Origin: an uncultured Christensenella sp.
Lineage (GTDB): Bacteria; Bacillota; Clostridia; Christensenellales; UBA1242
Assembly (NCBI GenBank): GCA_949292875.1
Contig: CASFBJ010000001.1
Coordinates: 1 to 41,202, forward strand
DNA: 41,202 bases
Direction: 5' to 3'
Numbering within the stretch: position 1 is the first letter of the stretch; every line of letters starts with the position of its first letter. The notes beneath the pieces are model-generated. The model was given only the letters and a program-made list of their open reading frames with translations. It ran no database searches and was not told the origin of the DNA. Of this stretch, positions 24,275-32,771 are shown piece by piece. The position numbers were made by a program, and so were the translations under genes.

Positions 24275-25645
24275 ATGATTATATATGAAGTAGATTTTGA
24301 AAAATATAAAAAGGAAAAAAATATTAAATCGCAAGAAAATAATGGACCTGCTGAAATTATAAATTTGGAAGATTGTGTATTCCCATATTTAAAAAAAGCT
24401 TGTGATTTATTTAATCAAGGCAAACTACTTCAATCTGCTTATTTCTTTAATATTGTACAATGTAGTGATTCAAAAAATGCTTATTCAAAAATGATTGATG
24501 TCTCATTGTTGGGACTTATTCAATTTAAATTATCAAATTTTGATTTAGCTCAAAAATATTATTTAAAATCATTATCTTTAAAATGGAGTTCCTCAGTTGC
24601 CTTAATGTTATATCAAAATAGTATACACTCTAATAATTTTAAGTTGGCACATAAAATAAAAAAATTAATTCAAAATTTGGAAGGCGAAAATAAACCAACA
24701 TTTTATTCTTTATCTCAAGTGAATAAAATGAATCAAGTTCTTTTTGATAAAAATTTCAACATAGATTTATTGTTGTCAAATTTAGTAAAATTTAAAAATT
24801 TGAATGAAGAATACATAGGTGTGCTGTCTGTAGAAAGTTTGTTAGAAGTAATTGATAGAGATAATCCTTACTTGTATTTAATTAAAAAAGATGAAGAAAA
24901 AGGTATTAAACGCAATTATCCTATAAAATTCAATAGGCGTTTAGCAAGAGAAAGAATAGACAGTGTTGTAGATTTTACACAAAATGATGCGTCAAGCTTT
25001 GAAAATTTTGATACAAAAGGTTTAATTAGATTGCTATTTGAAAATTGTGATTATTTACAATTTAACGATTTATTAGAAAAGTTATTACACAAAACAAATT
25101 GTCCAAACAATATATTGTGGCAATGTGAAGATTGTTTGTTTAGAAGTGATAATGAAAAAAATAAATTTGTTGCAATGAAAAAACTTATATTAAATCAAAG
25201 ATATGATAAGAAAAAGATTTCAATCTTTTACAAAGAAAATATTTATGAAATATTAGGTTTAGATGAAATAAGGCAAATATCAAAATTTTCAAAAAAATTA
25301 GCTAATTCCATATGTGATGCTATACAAGATTTAATAATTATTAAACATTCACAAGGTGTAGAAGACTTTTTCTTTACTATTTCATTCAAAAACATCTGTA
25401 ATATTATGCTATCCAAAATAGAAAAAGAAAAATTAAATATCCAAAATCTTAACTATTTGGAACTCGTAGATTGTTTTATAGTAGCTTTTTTCAATGAAAA
25501 CAATATGCAAAAAACTACATTAGTTGAAGAAAAAAGTAAAAATTCTGCCAATTTAATAAAAAAATTTGACCTTGAGTTTAATAAGGCAAATATTAGTTTA
25601 AAAAAAGACAACATTTATATTTTGAGTTGTAAAAATAATGATTAA
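24275..25645 (+). CDS. TPR-like helical repeat protein of unknown function
   Basis: 456 residues from the ATG at 24275, which has GGAG six bases upstream (24265-24268). A TTG at 24263 overlaps that site and is rejected. Residues about 35-130 show paired amphipathic helices of tetratricopeptide type ('ACDLFNQGKLLQSAYFFNIV', 'GLIQFKLSNFDLAQKYYLKSL'). The rest is helical, Lys/Asn/Phe-rich and without catalytic motifs. There is no signal peptide. It is the last gene of the dnaG-rpoD operon, and a terminator follows. It is likely a scaffold protein, but no partner can be named. Confidence 0.65.
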   Translation: MIIYEVDFEKYKKEKNIKSQENNGPAEIINLEDCVFPYLKKACDLFNQGKLLQSAYFFNIVQCSDSKNAYSKMIDVSLLGLIQFKLSNFDLAQKYYLKSLSLKWSSSVALMLYQNSIHSNNFKLAHKIKKLIQNLEGENKPTFYSLSQVNKMNQVLFDKNFNIDLLLSNLVKFKNLNEEYIGVLSVESLLEVIDRDNPYLYLIKKDEEKGIKRNYPIKFNRRLARERIDSVVDFTQNDASSFENFDTKGLIRLLFENCDYLQFNDLLEKLLHKTNCPNNILWQCEDCLFRSDNEKNKFVAMKKLILNQRYDKKKISIFYKENIYEILGLDEIRQISKFSKKLANSICDAIQDLIIIKHSQGVEDFFFTISFKNICNIMLSKIEKEKLNIQNLNYLELVDCFIVAFFNENNMQKTTLVEEKSKNSANLIKKFDLEFNKANISLKKDNIYILSCKNND

Positions 25646-25657
25646 AAAAATAAAATT

Positions 25658-25686
25658 AAATGCAAAAATATATTGCATTTTTTTTT
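25658..25686 (+). terminator. terminator of the dnaG-rpoD operon
   Basis: An 8-bp stem AAATGCAA / TTGCATTT with a 7-base loop (25658-25680) is followed by six more T residues. Its 3' arm also contains the -35 box of the rpsB promoter. Confidence 0.85.
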
Positions 25687-25701
25687 ATAATATGCTATTA
25701 T
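25673..25701 (+). promoter_or_regulatory. rpsB-tsf promoter overlapping the upstream terminator
   Basis: TTGCAT (25673-25678), 17 bases, TATTAT (25696-25701) with an extended TGC. The -35 hexamer is the 3' arm of the terminator stem. Transcription would start near 25708 and leave about 109 bases before the rpsB ATG. Confidence 0.65.
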
Positions 25702-25707
25702 AACTTC

Positions 25708-25816
25708 GTTCATAAAATACACACCCATTTGTTATTGTATCAATGTTGCCTTTTAAGGTTGATGATATGAGTTTGAAGCAATGGGGAGGACAATAAACAA
25801 GAGGAGGATTAAAAAA
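25708..25816 (+). promoter_or_regulatory. structured 5' leader of rpsB (possible S2 autoregulatory element)
   Basis: The leader can pair CCCATT (25724-25729) with AATGGG (25780-25785), enclosing a smaller stem TATCA (25738-25742) / TGATA (25763-25767). CTTC (25704-25707) / GAAG (25775-25778) is a competing pairing. Many bacterial r-protein operons carry leaders bound by their own product. That this one does so is inference. Confidence 0.4.
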
Positions 25817-26590
25817 ATGTCTGTTATTTCTATGAAACAACTTTTGGAAGCAGGCGTTCATTTTGGACATCCTACTAAGAGATGGAATCCAAAAATGGCA
25901 AAATACATTTTTCAAGAACGCAATGATATCCATATTATAAACTTAGAGAGTACCGCAGCTCAAGTTGAAAAGGCTTACGAGTTTGTTAAAAGCATCGTAG
26001 CAAGCGGAAAAAATGTTTTGTTTGTAGGTTCTAAAAAGCAAGCACAAGATTCTATAAAAGAAGAAGCTGAAAGATGCGGAATGTATTATGTAAATACGAG
26101 ATGGCTTGGCGGAACATTGACTAACTTTAAAACTATAAGAAGTAGTATAGAAAGATTAAACCGTTTAAATAAAATGGAACAAAATGGTGAAATGGCTGTA
26201 CTTACAAAGAAAGAAGTTTCTAAACTTTTGACAGAGAGAGATAAGTTGGAAAATGCTTTGGGTGGAATTAAAGAAATGAAAACTTTACCTGGAGTTATAT
26301 TTGTTGTAGATACAGAAAAAGAGCATATTTGTGTTCATGAAGCAAAACTTTTAGGTATACCAACAGTAGGTTTAATTGATACAAATTGTAATCCTGAAGA
26401 TGTAGATTTGTGCATACCTGGCAATGATGATGCTATAAGAGCTGTTAAGTTAATTGCAGGTGCAATCGCTGATGCTGTTATTGAAGGTAAAGGCGGAGAA
26501 GTTGTTCGTGTAAATGATGAAGAACTTATAAAAGAAGAAGAAAAAGAGCAAACTGAAGAAGCTCAAGTTCAAGAAAATATAGAAGAATAG
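25817..26590 (+). CDS. rpsB: 30S ribosomal protein S2
   Basis: 257 residues from the ATG at 25817, with GAGGAGG 9 bases upstream. An in-frame ATG at 25781 would add a 12-residue basic extension inside the leader and lacks a good site. '[23 protein letters not shown]' at the N-terminus, '[12 protein letters not shown]' and '[29 protein letters not shown]' are hallmark S2 segments, and an acidic tail ends the protein. It is part of the small subunit and the first gene of the rpsB-tsf operon. Confidence 0.98.
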   Translation: MSVISMKQLLEAGVHFGHPTKRWNPKMAKYIFQERNDIHIINLESTAAQVEKAYEFVKSIVASGKNVLFVGSKKQAQDSIKEEAERCGMYYVNTRWLGGTLTNFKTIRSSIERLNRLNKMEQNGEMAVLTKKEVSKLLTERDKLENALGGIKEMKTLPGVIFVVDTEKEHICVHEAKLLGIPTVGLIDTNCNPEDVDLCIPGNDDAIRAVKLIAGAIADAVIEGKGGEVVRVNDEELIKEEEKEQTEEAQVQENIEE

Positions 26591-26606
26591 TAATTGGAGA
26601 TATATT

Positions 26607-27251
26607 ATGTTTACAGTTCAAGATATTCAAGAATTAAGAAATAGAACAGGCGTTGGTATGATGGATTGCAAAAAAGCACTTCAAGAAACTAATGGAGATA
26701 TGGAAAAAGCTATAGAATTTTTAAGAGAAAAAGGAATGGCTGCTGCAGCTAAAAAATCTGGTAGAATCGCAGCTGAAGGTTCAATATTTTCATATATTCA
26801 TTTAGGTGGCAGAATTGGAGTACTTTTAGAAGTTAATTGTGAGACTGATTTTGTTGCTAGAGAAGAGAGCTTTATTCAATTTGGTAAGGATATAGCTATG
26901 CACATAGCTGCTGCTAATCCTCAATATGTTTCTGTTGAAGATGTTCCAGCTAGTATTATAGAAAAAGAAAGGGAAATCGCTACTATCGCTTGCAAAAACG
27001 AAGGCAAACCTGATGCTGTTATTGAAAAAATTGTAGAAGGCAAGATAGCTAAGTTTTTGAATGAAGTTTGTCTTTTGAAACAACCATTTGTAAAAGACCC
27101 TGACCATTCAGTAAATGATTGTTTAAATGAGTTGACACTAAAATTAGGTGAAAAAATCTCAATAAGAAGATTTGTAAGATACGAATTAGGTGAAGGACTA
27201 GAGAAAAGAGCAAATAATTTTGCTGAAGAAGTTATGGAGCAAATGAAATAA
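26607..27251 (+). CDS. tsf: elongation factor Ts
   Basis: 214 residues. It exchanges GDP for GTP on EF-Tu. The N-terminal UBA-like domain '[21 protein letters not shown]', 'EGSIFSYIH', 'CETDFVAR' (about 80-87) and a C-terminal '[12 protein letters not shown]' region are typical. It is the short form, smaller than Bacillus or E. coli EF-Ts (about 280-295). A TTGGAGA site precedes the ATG. A terminator follows at once, instead of pyrH. Confidence 0.97.
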   Translation: MFTVQDIQELRNRTGVGMMDCKKALQETNGDMEKAIEFLREKGMAAAAKKSGRIAAEGSIFSYIHLGGRIGVLLEVNCETDFVAREESFIQFGKDIAMHIAAANPQYVSVEDVPASIIEKEREIATIACKNEGKPDAVIEKIVEGKIAKFLNEVCLLKQPFVKDPDHSVNDCLNELTLKLGEKISIRRFVRYELGEGLEKRANNFAEEVMEQMK

Positions 27252-27268
27252 TCATTTAATTAGTAAAG

Positions 27269-27288
27269 AGAACCAAAAGGTTCTTTTT
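27269..27288 (+). terminator. terminator of the rpsB-tsf operon
   Basis: A 6-bp stem AGAACC / GGTTCT with an AAAA loop, followed by TTTTATTTT. Confidence 0.8.
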
Positions 27289-27366
27289 ATTTTAGCAATT
27301 TTAATATATATTGGCATATATATGTTTATATTGGTAAATATTTATAATAGAAAATATGTTATATTG

Positions 27367-27395
27367 TTGCTTTTCTTTGTTTGTTTTGCTATAAT
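27367..27395 (+). promoter_or_regulatory. promoter for the frr-uppS-cdsA-rseP operon
   Basis: TTGCTT (27367-27372), a 17-base spacer and a perfect TATAAT (27390-27395) preceded by TGC (extended -10). The frr start is 36 bases past the -10 box, with a GGGAG site. Confidence 0.75.
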
Positions 27396-27430
27396 GAATT
27401 TGATTTTTTATATTTAAAAAGGGAGTTAAA

Positions 27431-28003
27431 ATGGAAGATTTATTTGAAGCACAAGATTATATACAAGATATGGAAGAAAATTTGAAAAAAATGTATAATT
27501 ATTTGTATAATGAGTTTATTAATATTAGAGCAGGAAGAGCAAATCCGCATATTTTGGATAAAATAAAAGTAGATTATTATGGTAATCTTACACCTATTAA
27601 TCAACTAGCAAATATCTCAGTACCAGAGGCTAGGATGCTTTTAATATCTGTTTGGGATACTTCAATTTTAAAAGATGTAATAAGTGCTATTCAGCAGAGC
27701 GACATAGGCATTAATCCTATAGACGATGGTAAGATTATTAGATTAGTTTTCCCAATACTTACTGAAGAAAGAAGAAAGGAACTATGTAAAAAAGCAAAAC
27801 AGTTGACAGAAAATCAAAAAGTGCAAATGAGAAATGCTAGAAGAGATTGTATGGACAATATTAAGAAACTCAAAAAAGAGGGCTTAATTTCTGAAGACGA
27901 ATTTGGAAAATATGAAAAACAAATTCAAGATATTTTAGATAAAAATATCGCAAGTCTTGATAATGCTTATGCAGATAAAGAAAAGGAAATTATGGAAATA
28001 TAA
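27431..28003 (+). CDS. frr: ribosome recycling factor
   Basis: 190 residues. Together with EF-G it splits post-termination ribosomes. 'LYNEFINIRAGRANPHILDKIKVDYYG' (about 25-51), 'TPINQLANISVPEARMLLI' and the C-terminal coiled-coil with 'EERRKELCKKAKQL' and 'RNARRD' are diagnostic. It is a few residues longer at the N-terminus than the usual 185. Its stop TAA shares an A with the next ATG (TAATG), suggesting coupled translation. Confidence 0.97.
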   Translation: MEDLFEAQDYIQDMEENLKKMYNYLYNEFINIRAGRANPHILDKIKVDYYGNLTPINQLANISVPEARMLLISVWDTSILKDVISAIQQSDIGINPIDDGKIIRLVFPILTEERRKELCKKAKQLTENQKVQMRNARRDCMDNIKKLKKEGLISEDEFGKYEKQIQDILDKNIASLDNAYADKEKEIMEI

Positions 28004-28188
28004 TGCAAAACTTTATAGGCTTACCATTATCGCAAGTTATAGAATATTGTAAAAAAAATAATTTAGAATATGAAATAATAATTAATTCTTATTCTCAAGA
28101 TGAATGTACAGAATTTTTTGTAACAAATATGCGTATGAAAAATAATCTTATAGAGATTACAGTTTCAAAATTTAAGATAGAGGTTTAA
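28003..28188 (+). CDS. small PASTA-like protein between frr and uppS
   Basis: 61 residues, overlapping the frr stop by one base and ending one base before uppS, so the compact arrangement supports real expression. 'IGLPLSQVIEYCKKNNLEYEIIINSYS' followed by a predicted beta strand pair ('NNLIEITVSKF') resembles a single PASTA-type alpha/beta unit. There is no signal peptide, so it would be cytoplasmic. The homology is tentative and the function unknown. Confidence 0.6.
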   Translation: MQNFIGLPLSQVIEYCKKNNLEYEIIINSYSQDECTEFFVTNMRMKNNLIEITVSKFKIEV

Positions 28189-28189
28189 A

Positions 28190-28906
28190 ATGAGTATATT
28201 ATCAAAAAAACAAAAATCTTTTTCTAAGATTCCTACGCATATTGCGTTTATAGTTGACGGAAATGGAAGATGGGCTAAAAAATATGGTATGCCTAGAAAT
28301 TATGGTCATAAATGCGGTGTTGATGCAATAAAAAAAATTATAGATAGTTGTTCAAAATTTGGCATTAAAGTTGCATCATTCTTTATTTTTTCTACTGAAA
28401 ACTGGGCAAGACCAAAAGATGAGGTTGACTATATTTTTCAATTAGCAAAAGATATGTTTGAGAAAACACTTAGTGAATATAAGGAAAAGAACTATAGAAT
28501 ACATGTAATTGGAGAAGTATCAAAGTTAGATAGTGAAATGCAAGAAATAATTTCAAAGGCAGTAACAGAAACGCAAGATAACGATGGAATGATAGTCAAT
28601 TTTGCTATTAATTATGGTGGAAGAGATGAAATTGTTAGAGCTTGTAATTCACTAATTAAAAGTGGAAAAGAAGAAGTTACAAAACAAGATTTTGAGCAAG
28701 CTTTATATACATGTAAGTTACCTGATCCCGATATAGTTATTAGAACAAGTGGAGAGATAAGGATTTCTAATTTTATGTTATATCAAATGGCTTATAGTGA
28801 ATTGTTTTTCCCAAAAAAATATTGGCCAGATTTTAAAGAAAAAGATTTATATAAGGTACTTATTGAATATCAGGGAAGAGATAGGAGATATGGAAAACTC
28901 GCCTAG
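28190..28906 (+). CDS. uppS: isoprenyl transferase (undecaprenyl diphosphate synthase)
   Basis: 238 residues. A cis-prenyltransferase that builds the C55 carrier lipid for peptidoglycan. 'HIAFIVDGNGRWAKKYG' carries the catalytic Asp (Asp23). 'FFIFSTENWARP' and 'NFAINYGGRDEIV' are further conserved blocks. The late 'DPDIVIRTSGEIRISNFMLYQMAYSEL' (near 185-210) gives the Mg2+/diphosphate site. A GAGG site precedes the start. It is followed by cdsA as in most bacteria. Confidence 0.96.
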   Translation: MSILSKKQKSFSKIPTHIAFIVDGNGRWAKKYGMPRNYGHKCGVDAIKKIIDSCSKFGIKVASFFIFSTENWARPKDEVDYIFQLAKDMFEKTLSEYKEKNYRIHVIGEVSKLDSEMQEIISKAVTETQDNDGMIVNFAINYGGRDEIVRACNSLIKSGKEEVTKQDFEQALYTCKLPDPDIVIRTSGEIRISNFMLYQMAYSELFFPKKYWPDFKEKDLYKVLIEYQGRDRRYGKLA

Positions 28907-28921
28907 AGGAGATTAAGTTTT

Positions 28922-29869
28922 ATGAAAAGAATATTAACTGGTTTAGTTATTGCAATCGCTTTAGTGATAGTTTTATTACTTCGTGAAGCTAGCCTATATG
29001 TGCTAGATGTTTGTATAGGAGTACTAAGTGTTTTTGCATCAATGGAAATAGCAAAAATTTTGCAAAAATCTGGTAAAAATAATATAGTTTTTGCAAATGT
29101 ATTATTTCCAGCATTTGCATATTTGTGGCTTCTTTTAAGTATAAGCTTTAATTTGCAACTTGTATACATTTTATTAGGGATGATTGCATTACTTGTTCTT
29201 GCAAGCTTGGTTGTGTATTTGTATTTAATAATATCAAAAAAGAGAACACGAGTAATGATGGAACTTGCAAATTTTGAGGGCTCTAAAAATGATTTTTGTT
29301 TAAAAGCGACAGTTTCTACAGCTTTTGGTTTTATTTATCCTTCTTTCTTGCTTCTAATTGCTATCATTTTCAATCATATTACAAGTTTTAGTTCAGAACT
29401 TTCCAATGTTGCATTATTTGACAATTATGATTTAGGACTCATTATTCTTATTGCATGGTTTGCAACAACAATTATGAGTGATACATGTGCTTTTTATGTT
29501 GGTAGTTTAATAAAAGGCAAAAAACTTTGTCCTAATATAAGCAAAAATAAAACTATTAGCGGTGCAATAGGGGGAATACTTGGTAGCATATTATTTTCGG
29601 TTATTGCATATGTAATAATGTGTACAGATTTCACATTATCAAATATTTTAAACGATATTGGATTAAATTATTTTACTGTCATTGTATTTGGTCTTGTAGC
29701 TTCAATATTTACTCAAGCAGGAGATTTGTTTGAATCCTTGTTAAAGCGTAGAGCAGGAGTAAAAGATACGGGCAAATTGTTACCTGGACATGGTGGAATA
29801 ATGGATAGATGTGATGGGTTAAGTTTTAATGCTATATGGGTTTTAATATTTTTCCTAATCATATTGTAA
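28922..29869 (+). CDS. cdsA: phosphatidate cytidylyltransferase (CDP-diacylglycerol synthase)
   Basis: 315 residues, a multi-spanning membrane protein with about eight hydrophobic segments. The C-terminal signature runs from 'GDLFESLLKRRAGVKDTG' to 'LPGHGGIMDRCDGL' (about 265-300). It converts phosphatidic acid and CTP to CDP-diacylglycerol for phospholipid synthesis. It is somewhat longer than the usual 265-285 residues because of an extended loop after the third or fourth helix. A GGAG site precedes the start. dxr, which usually comes next, is absent. Confidence 0.93.
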   Translation: MKRILTGLVIAIALVIVLLLREASLYVLDVCIGVLSVFASMEIAKILQKSGKNNIVFANVLFPAFAYLWLLLSISFNLQLVYILLGMIALLVLASLVVYLYLIISKKRTRVMMELANFEGSKNDFCLKATVSTAFGFIYPSFLLLIAIIFNHITSFSSELSNVALFDNYDLGLIILIAWFATTIMSDTCAFYVGSLIKGKKLCPNISKNKTISGAIGGILGSILFSVIAYVIMCTDFTLSNILNDIGLNYFTVIVFGLVASIFTQAGDLFESLLKRRAGVKDTGKLLPGHGGIMDRCDGLSFNAIWVLIFFLIIL

Positions 29870-29874
29870 AATTT

Positions 29875-29900
29875 TAGTTTTTACCGACTGGTAAAAACTA
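29875..29900 (+). other. 11-bp perfect hairpin in the cdsA-rseP gap
   Basis: TAGTTTTTACC (29875-29885) and GGTAAAAACTA (29890-29900) pair perfectly around a GACT loop. Only ATTTG follows, so it is a poor intrinsic terminator. It ends 22 bases before the rseP ATG and could attenuate transcription, be a processing site, or stabilise the upstream mRNA. Confidence 0.7.
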
Positions 29901-29922
29901 TTTGCGTATAAAAGGGTGTAGT

Positions 29923-31194
29923 ATGAATGTAAGTTTTTTGTGTTTATCATTTGTAGATGTTTTACAATACATTTTTTATATTTTTATAGCTTTACTAATC
30001 CTTATGGTTATGATAACAATTCATGAGTTTGGTCACTTTATTGTCGGTAAAAAATTGGGTTTTAAAATAAATGAATTTGCTATAGGTTTTGGTAAAGTAT
30101 TATACAAGAGAACAACAAAAAGTGGAATGCTTTTCACTATTAGACTTGTACCATTAGGCGGATTTTGTGCTTTTGAGGGCGAAGATGCTGATAGCGAAGT
30201 AGAAGGTTCTTTTAATTCCATGGCTCCTTGGAAAAGATTGCTTGTTTTATTTAGTGGAGCATTTTTTAACTTTATTTCAGCTATTATCATGTCATTCATA
30301 TTACTTGTAAGTTTGGGTTATGCAGACTTAGTACAAGTTACAAATGTTGAAAAAGTTGCTAGTGAAACTAACGCTGTTCAATTACAAGAGGGTGATATAA
30401 TTTATCAAGTAAATGGTGAAGATACAAATTTTGTTTATGATAAATATTTTATTACCATGATAGAAGAATATGCTCCGGGTGAAGATATACCATTAACTGT
30501 AAAAAGAAATGGTGAAATGATTGAAATTGTTATACAAAAAGGTAGAGAAATAGTAGGCGAAGATATAACATCTACAAGTAAAAAATACATTTTAAGCGAT
30601 GAAAAGTTTATTATAATTGATTATACTTTTTCTACACCTACAGTTACTAATCAAGCTGGTGAAAATATACAGATAGAAGAAAAAACTCAAAATGATAAGA
30701 AATATTTTGTTTTTACATATGAAAATCTTTCGTATGTATATAATATTGAAGAAAACGAATTATTTACTAATTATCTAGGTGTTTCTTTACAAAATTACAA
30801 GTATAGTTTTGTTGAAGCTTTAGTTTATTGTGTTCCTTTCACATTTGAATGGGCTTGGAAAATTTTAATTATTTTATGGATGCTTATTTCTGGTCAAATG
30901 GGTTTAGAAAGTTTGGGAGGACCTATTACTACCATATCTTCAATAGCAACCTATACCCAATATAGTTGGTTAAATTTACTGATATTATTTCCATTAATTT
31001 CTATAAATCTAGCTGTGTTTAACTGGTTGCCATTCCCAGCTCTTGATGGTGCTAGAATGTGTTTTGTACTATATGAATGGATTACTAAAAAAACAGTAAA
31101 TAGAAAAGTAGAGGGATACATTCATGGTATAGGACTTTTAGTACTTTTTGCTTTTGTTATTTTTATAGATATTTTTCACTTACTATTTTATTAA
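29923..31194 (+). CDS. rseP: RseP/RasP-type site-2 intramembrane protease
   Basis: 423 residues from the ATG at 29923 with an AAGGGTG site. A TTG at 29902 directly after the hairpin is less likely. The zinc site 'HEFGH' (His34, Glu35, His38) lies in the first transmembrane segment. A PDZ domain occupies about 110-185, and an additional beta-rich insertion about 195-265. The last helices carry 'NWLPFPALDGARM', with the third zinc ligand Asp. It cleaves membrane-embedded anti-sigma factors or signal peptides. A zinc metalloprotease of this type precedes polC in Firmicutes. Confidence 0.94.
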   Translation: MNVSFLCLSFVDVLQYIFYIFIALLILMVMITIHEFGHFIVGKKLGFKINEFAIGFGKVLYKRTTKSGMLFTIRLVPLGGFCAFEGEDADSEVEGSFNSMAPWKRLLVLFSGAFFNFISAIIMSFILLVSLGYADLVQVTNVEKVASETNAVQLQEGDIIYQVNGEDTNFVYDKYFITMIEEYAPGEDIPLTVKRNGEMIEIVIQKGREIVGEDITSTSKKYILSDEKFIIIDYTFSTPTVTNQAGENIQIEEKTQNDKKYFVFTYENLSYVYNIEENELFTNYLGVSLQNYKYSFVEALVYCVPFTFEWAWKILIILWMLISGQMGLESLGGPITTISSIATYTQYSWLNLLILFPLISINLAVFNWLPFPALDGARMCFVLYEWITKKTVNRKVEGYIHGIGLLVLFAFVIFIDIFHLLFY

Positions 31195-31208
31195 ATGAAG
31201 GTTAAACA

Positions 31209-32771
31209 ATGTTAAATACTTATGATAAAGAATATGAGATAAATAAGATTATTAATGATGATTATAAACTATTAAATTGTAAATATATTGAGCAATCTAA
31301 TACATTGAGAATAGAAATTTTAAGCAAATATAATATTGAGAATGAAGAAAAAAATGCTTTAATTTTAAGCATTAAAAAGCTTATTAATCTTGAAATAAAT
31401 TATGATATATATATCAAGGAATCTAAAAATGAACAAGAAATTATAGATGAAATAAAAAATTATTTATCTAAATATAAAGTAGGAGATGTCAACCTTTTTT
31501 CCAATTGCGAGATTAAAGAGGTAAAAAATCTAAAATATTTTAACATATATCTAAATAGGTCAATAGATTACAATGACTTATGCTCAATTAAAAATGAAGT
31601 TGCATCAATGTTAGAAAACAATTTTTTTGATTCACTATATTTGAATATTGTACAAAAAGATGCAAGTGAATGTTCTAACATTTTATCTAAAAGAGAAGAA
31701 TTGCTCTTAGAAAATGTTGATGAATGTTGTTTTCAAGATATTACATATAATGTTGAAGATGTTCAAATGGTATTTGGTAAACATATAACTAATATTGCTC
31801 AAAAAATATCTTCTATTTGCAAAGAATGTTCAGATATACAAGTGGCGGGTACGATAAGATTTTTTAGAGAAAGTTTTTATAAACCAAAAAATAGTGAAGA
31901 GAATGCTGAAGAGAAAATAAGGTATAATTTTGATTTAATTGACGACACTGGCAAAATAAGCGCAGTTATTTTTCCTCCTAAATATTTTTTAGAAAAACAA
32001 GATGTAAAATTTGAAGATGGACAAGATATTATAGTTAAATGCGATGTTAATAAGTACAATGAAAAATTTTCTATAAAAGTAAAAGAATTAGCCTTTTGTA
32101 AGTTGCCTGAAATAAAAAAAGAAGAAACTAAAGAAGAAATGCATGATAATATAGAATATATAAAAGAAGTTAATGAAAATTATAAAATAATTTCGCCAAA
32201 AGACTACATAGAGCAAGAACAAATAAATATTTTTAGTATGCAAAAGAAAGCTCCGGAAAATATGTTAAATAAAGAATATGTAGTATTTGACCTTGAAACG
32301 ACAGGGTTAGAACCTGAAAGATGCGAAATTATAGAAATAGGTGCTGTTAAAATTGTAAATGGTGAAATAGTGCAAACTTTTTCAACACTTATTAGACCTA
32401 GTCAGGACATCCCTGAAGAAATAACTAATATTACAGGAATATCTAATGATATGGTTGTATTTGCTCCAGCATTAGAAGAAGTTTTACCAGATTTTTATAA
32501 GTTTACTAGAGGCACTGTTCTAGTGGCGCATAATGCATCATTTGATACTTCATTTTTACGATATCATGCAAATAAAAATAGATATAATTTTGACAATGAA
32601 GTTGAAGACACGCTTGCTTTAGCTAGGCAAAAAGTTAAAGGCTTAAAAAATTATAAATTGAAAACGCTTACTGAATATTTTAACATAATTTTGGTTGATG
32701 CTCATAGAGCTTTAAATGATACTGTTGCAACAGCAAAAGTTTTTATTGAACTTGAGAGGTTGGATAGTTAA
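31209..32771 (+). CDS. PolC-like N-terminal/OB region plus DEDDh exonuclease, no polymerase
   Basis: 520 residues at the usual polC position. Residues 1-185 are divergent and resemble only loosely the PolC N-terminal domain. About 205-300 form an OB-fold ('VAGTIRFFRE', 'YNFDLIDDTGKISAVIF'). A linker follows, and 355-515 is a DnaQ-type proofreading exonuclease with all DEDDh residues (Asp361, Glu363, Asp446, His499, Asp504). The PHP and polymerase regions that make PolC about 1,430 residues are absent. The frame ends in a normal TAA, and the next gene starts on the following base. It could be a standalone 3'-5' exonuclease that proofreads for DnaE or works in repair. A TAAATGAAGG-type weak site precedes the start. 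Confidence 0.82.
   Translation: MLNTYDKEYEINKIINDDYKLLNCKYIEQSNTLRIEILSKYNIENEEKNALILSIKKLINLEINYDIYIKESKNEQEIIDEIKNYLSKYKVGDVNLFSNCEIKEVKNLKYFNIYLNRSIDYNDLCSIKNEVASMLENNFFDSLYLNIVQKDASECSNILSKREELLLENVDECCFQDITYNVEDVQMVFGKHITNIAQKISSICKECSDIQVAGTIRFFRESFYKPKNSEENAEEKIRYNFDLIDDTGKISAVIFPPKYFLEKQDVKFEDGQDIIVKCDVNKYNEKFSIKVKELAFCKLPEIKKEETKEEMHDNIEYIKEVNENYKIISPKDYIEQEQINIFSMQKKAPENMLNKEYVVFDLETTGLEPERCEIIEIGAVKIVNGEIVQTFSTLIRPSQDIPEEITNITGISNDMVVFAPALEEVLPDFYKFTRGTVLVAHNASFDTSFLRYHANKNRYNFDNEVEDTLALARQKVKGLKNYKLKTLTEYFNIILVDAHRALNDTVATAKVFIELERLDS

Noticed and set aside
25781..25816. 12-residue N-terminal extension of ribosomal protein S2
   Set aside because: The ATG at 25817 has a strong GAGGAGG site and matches the conserved S2 N-terminus. 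The extension lies in the leader.
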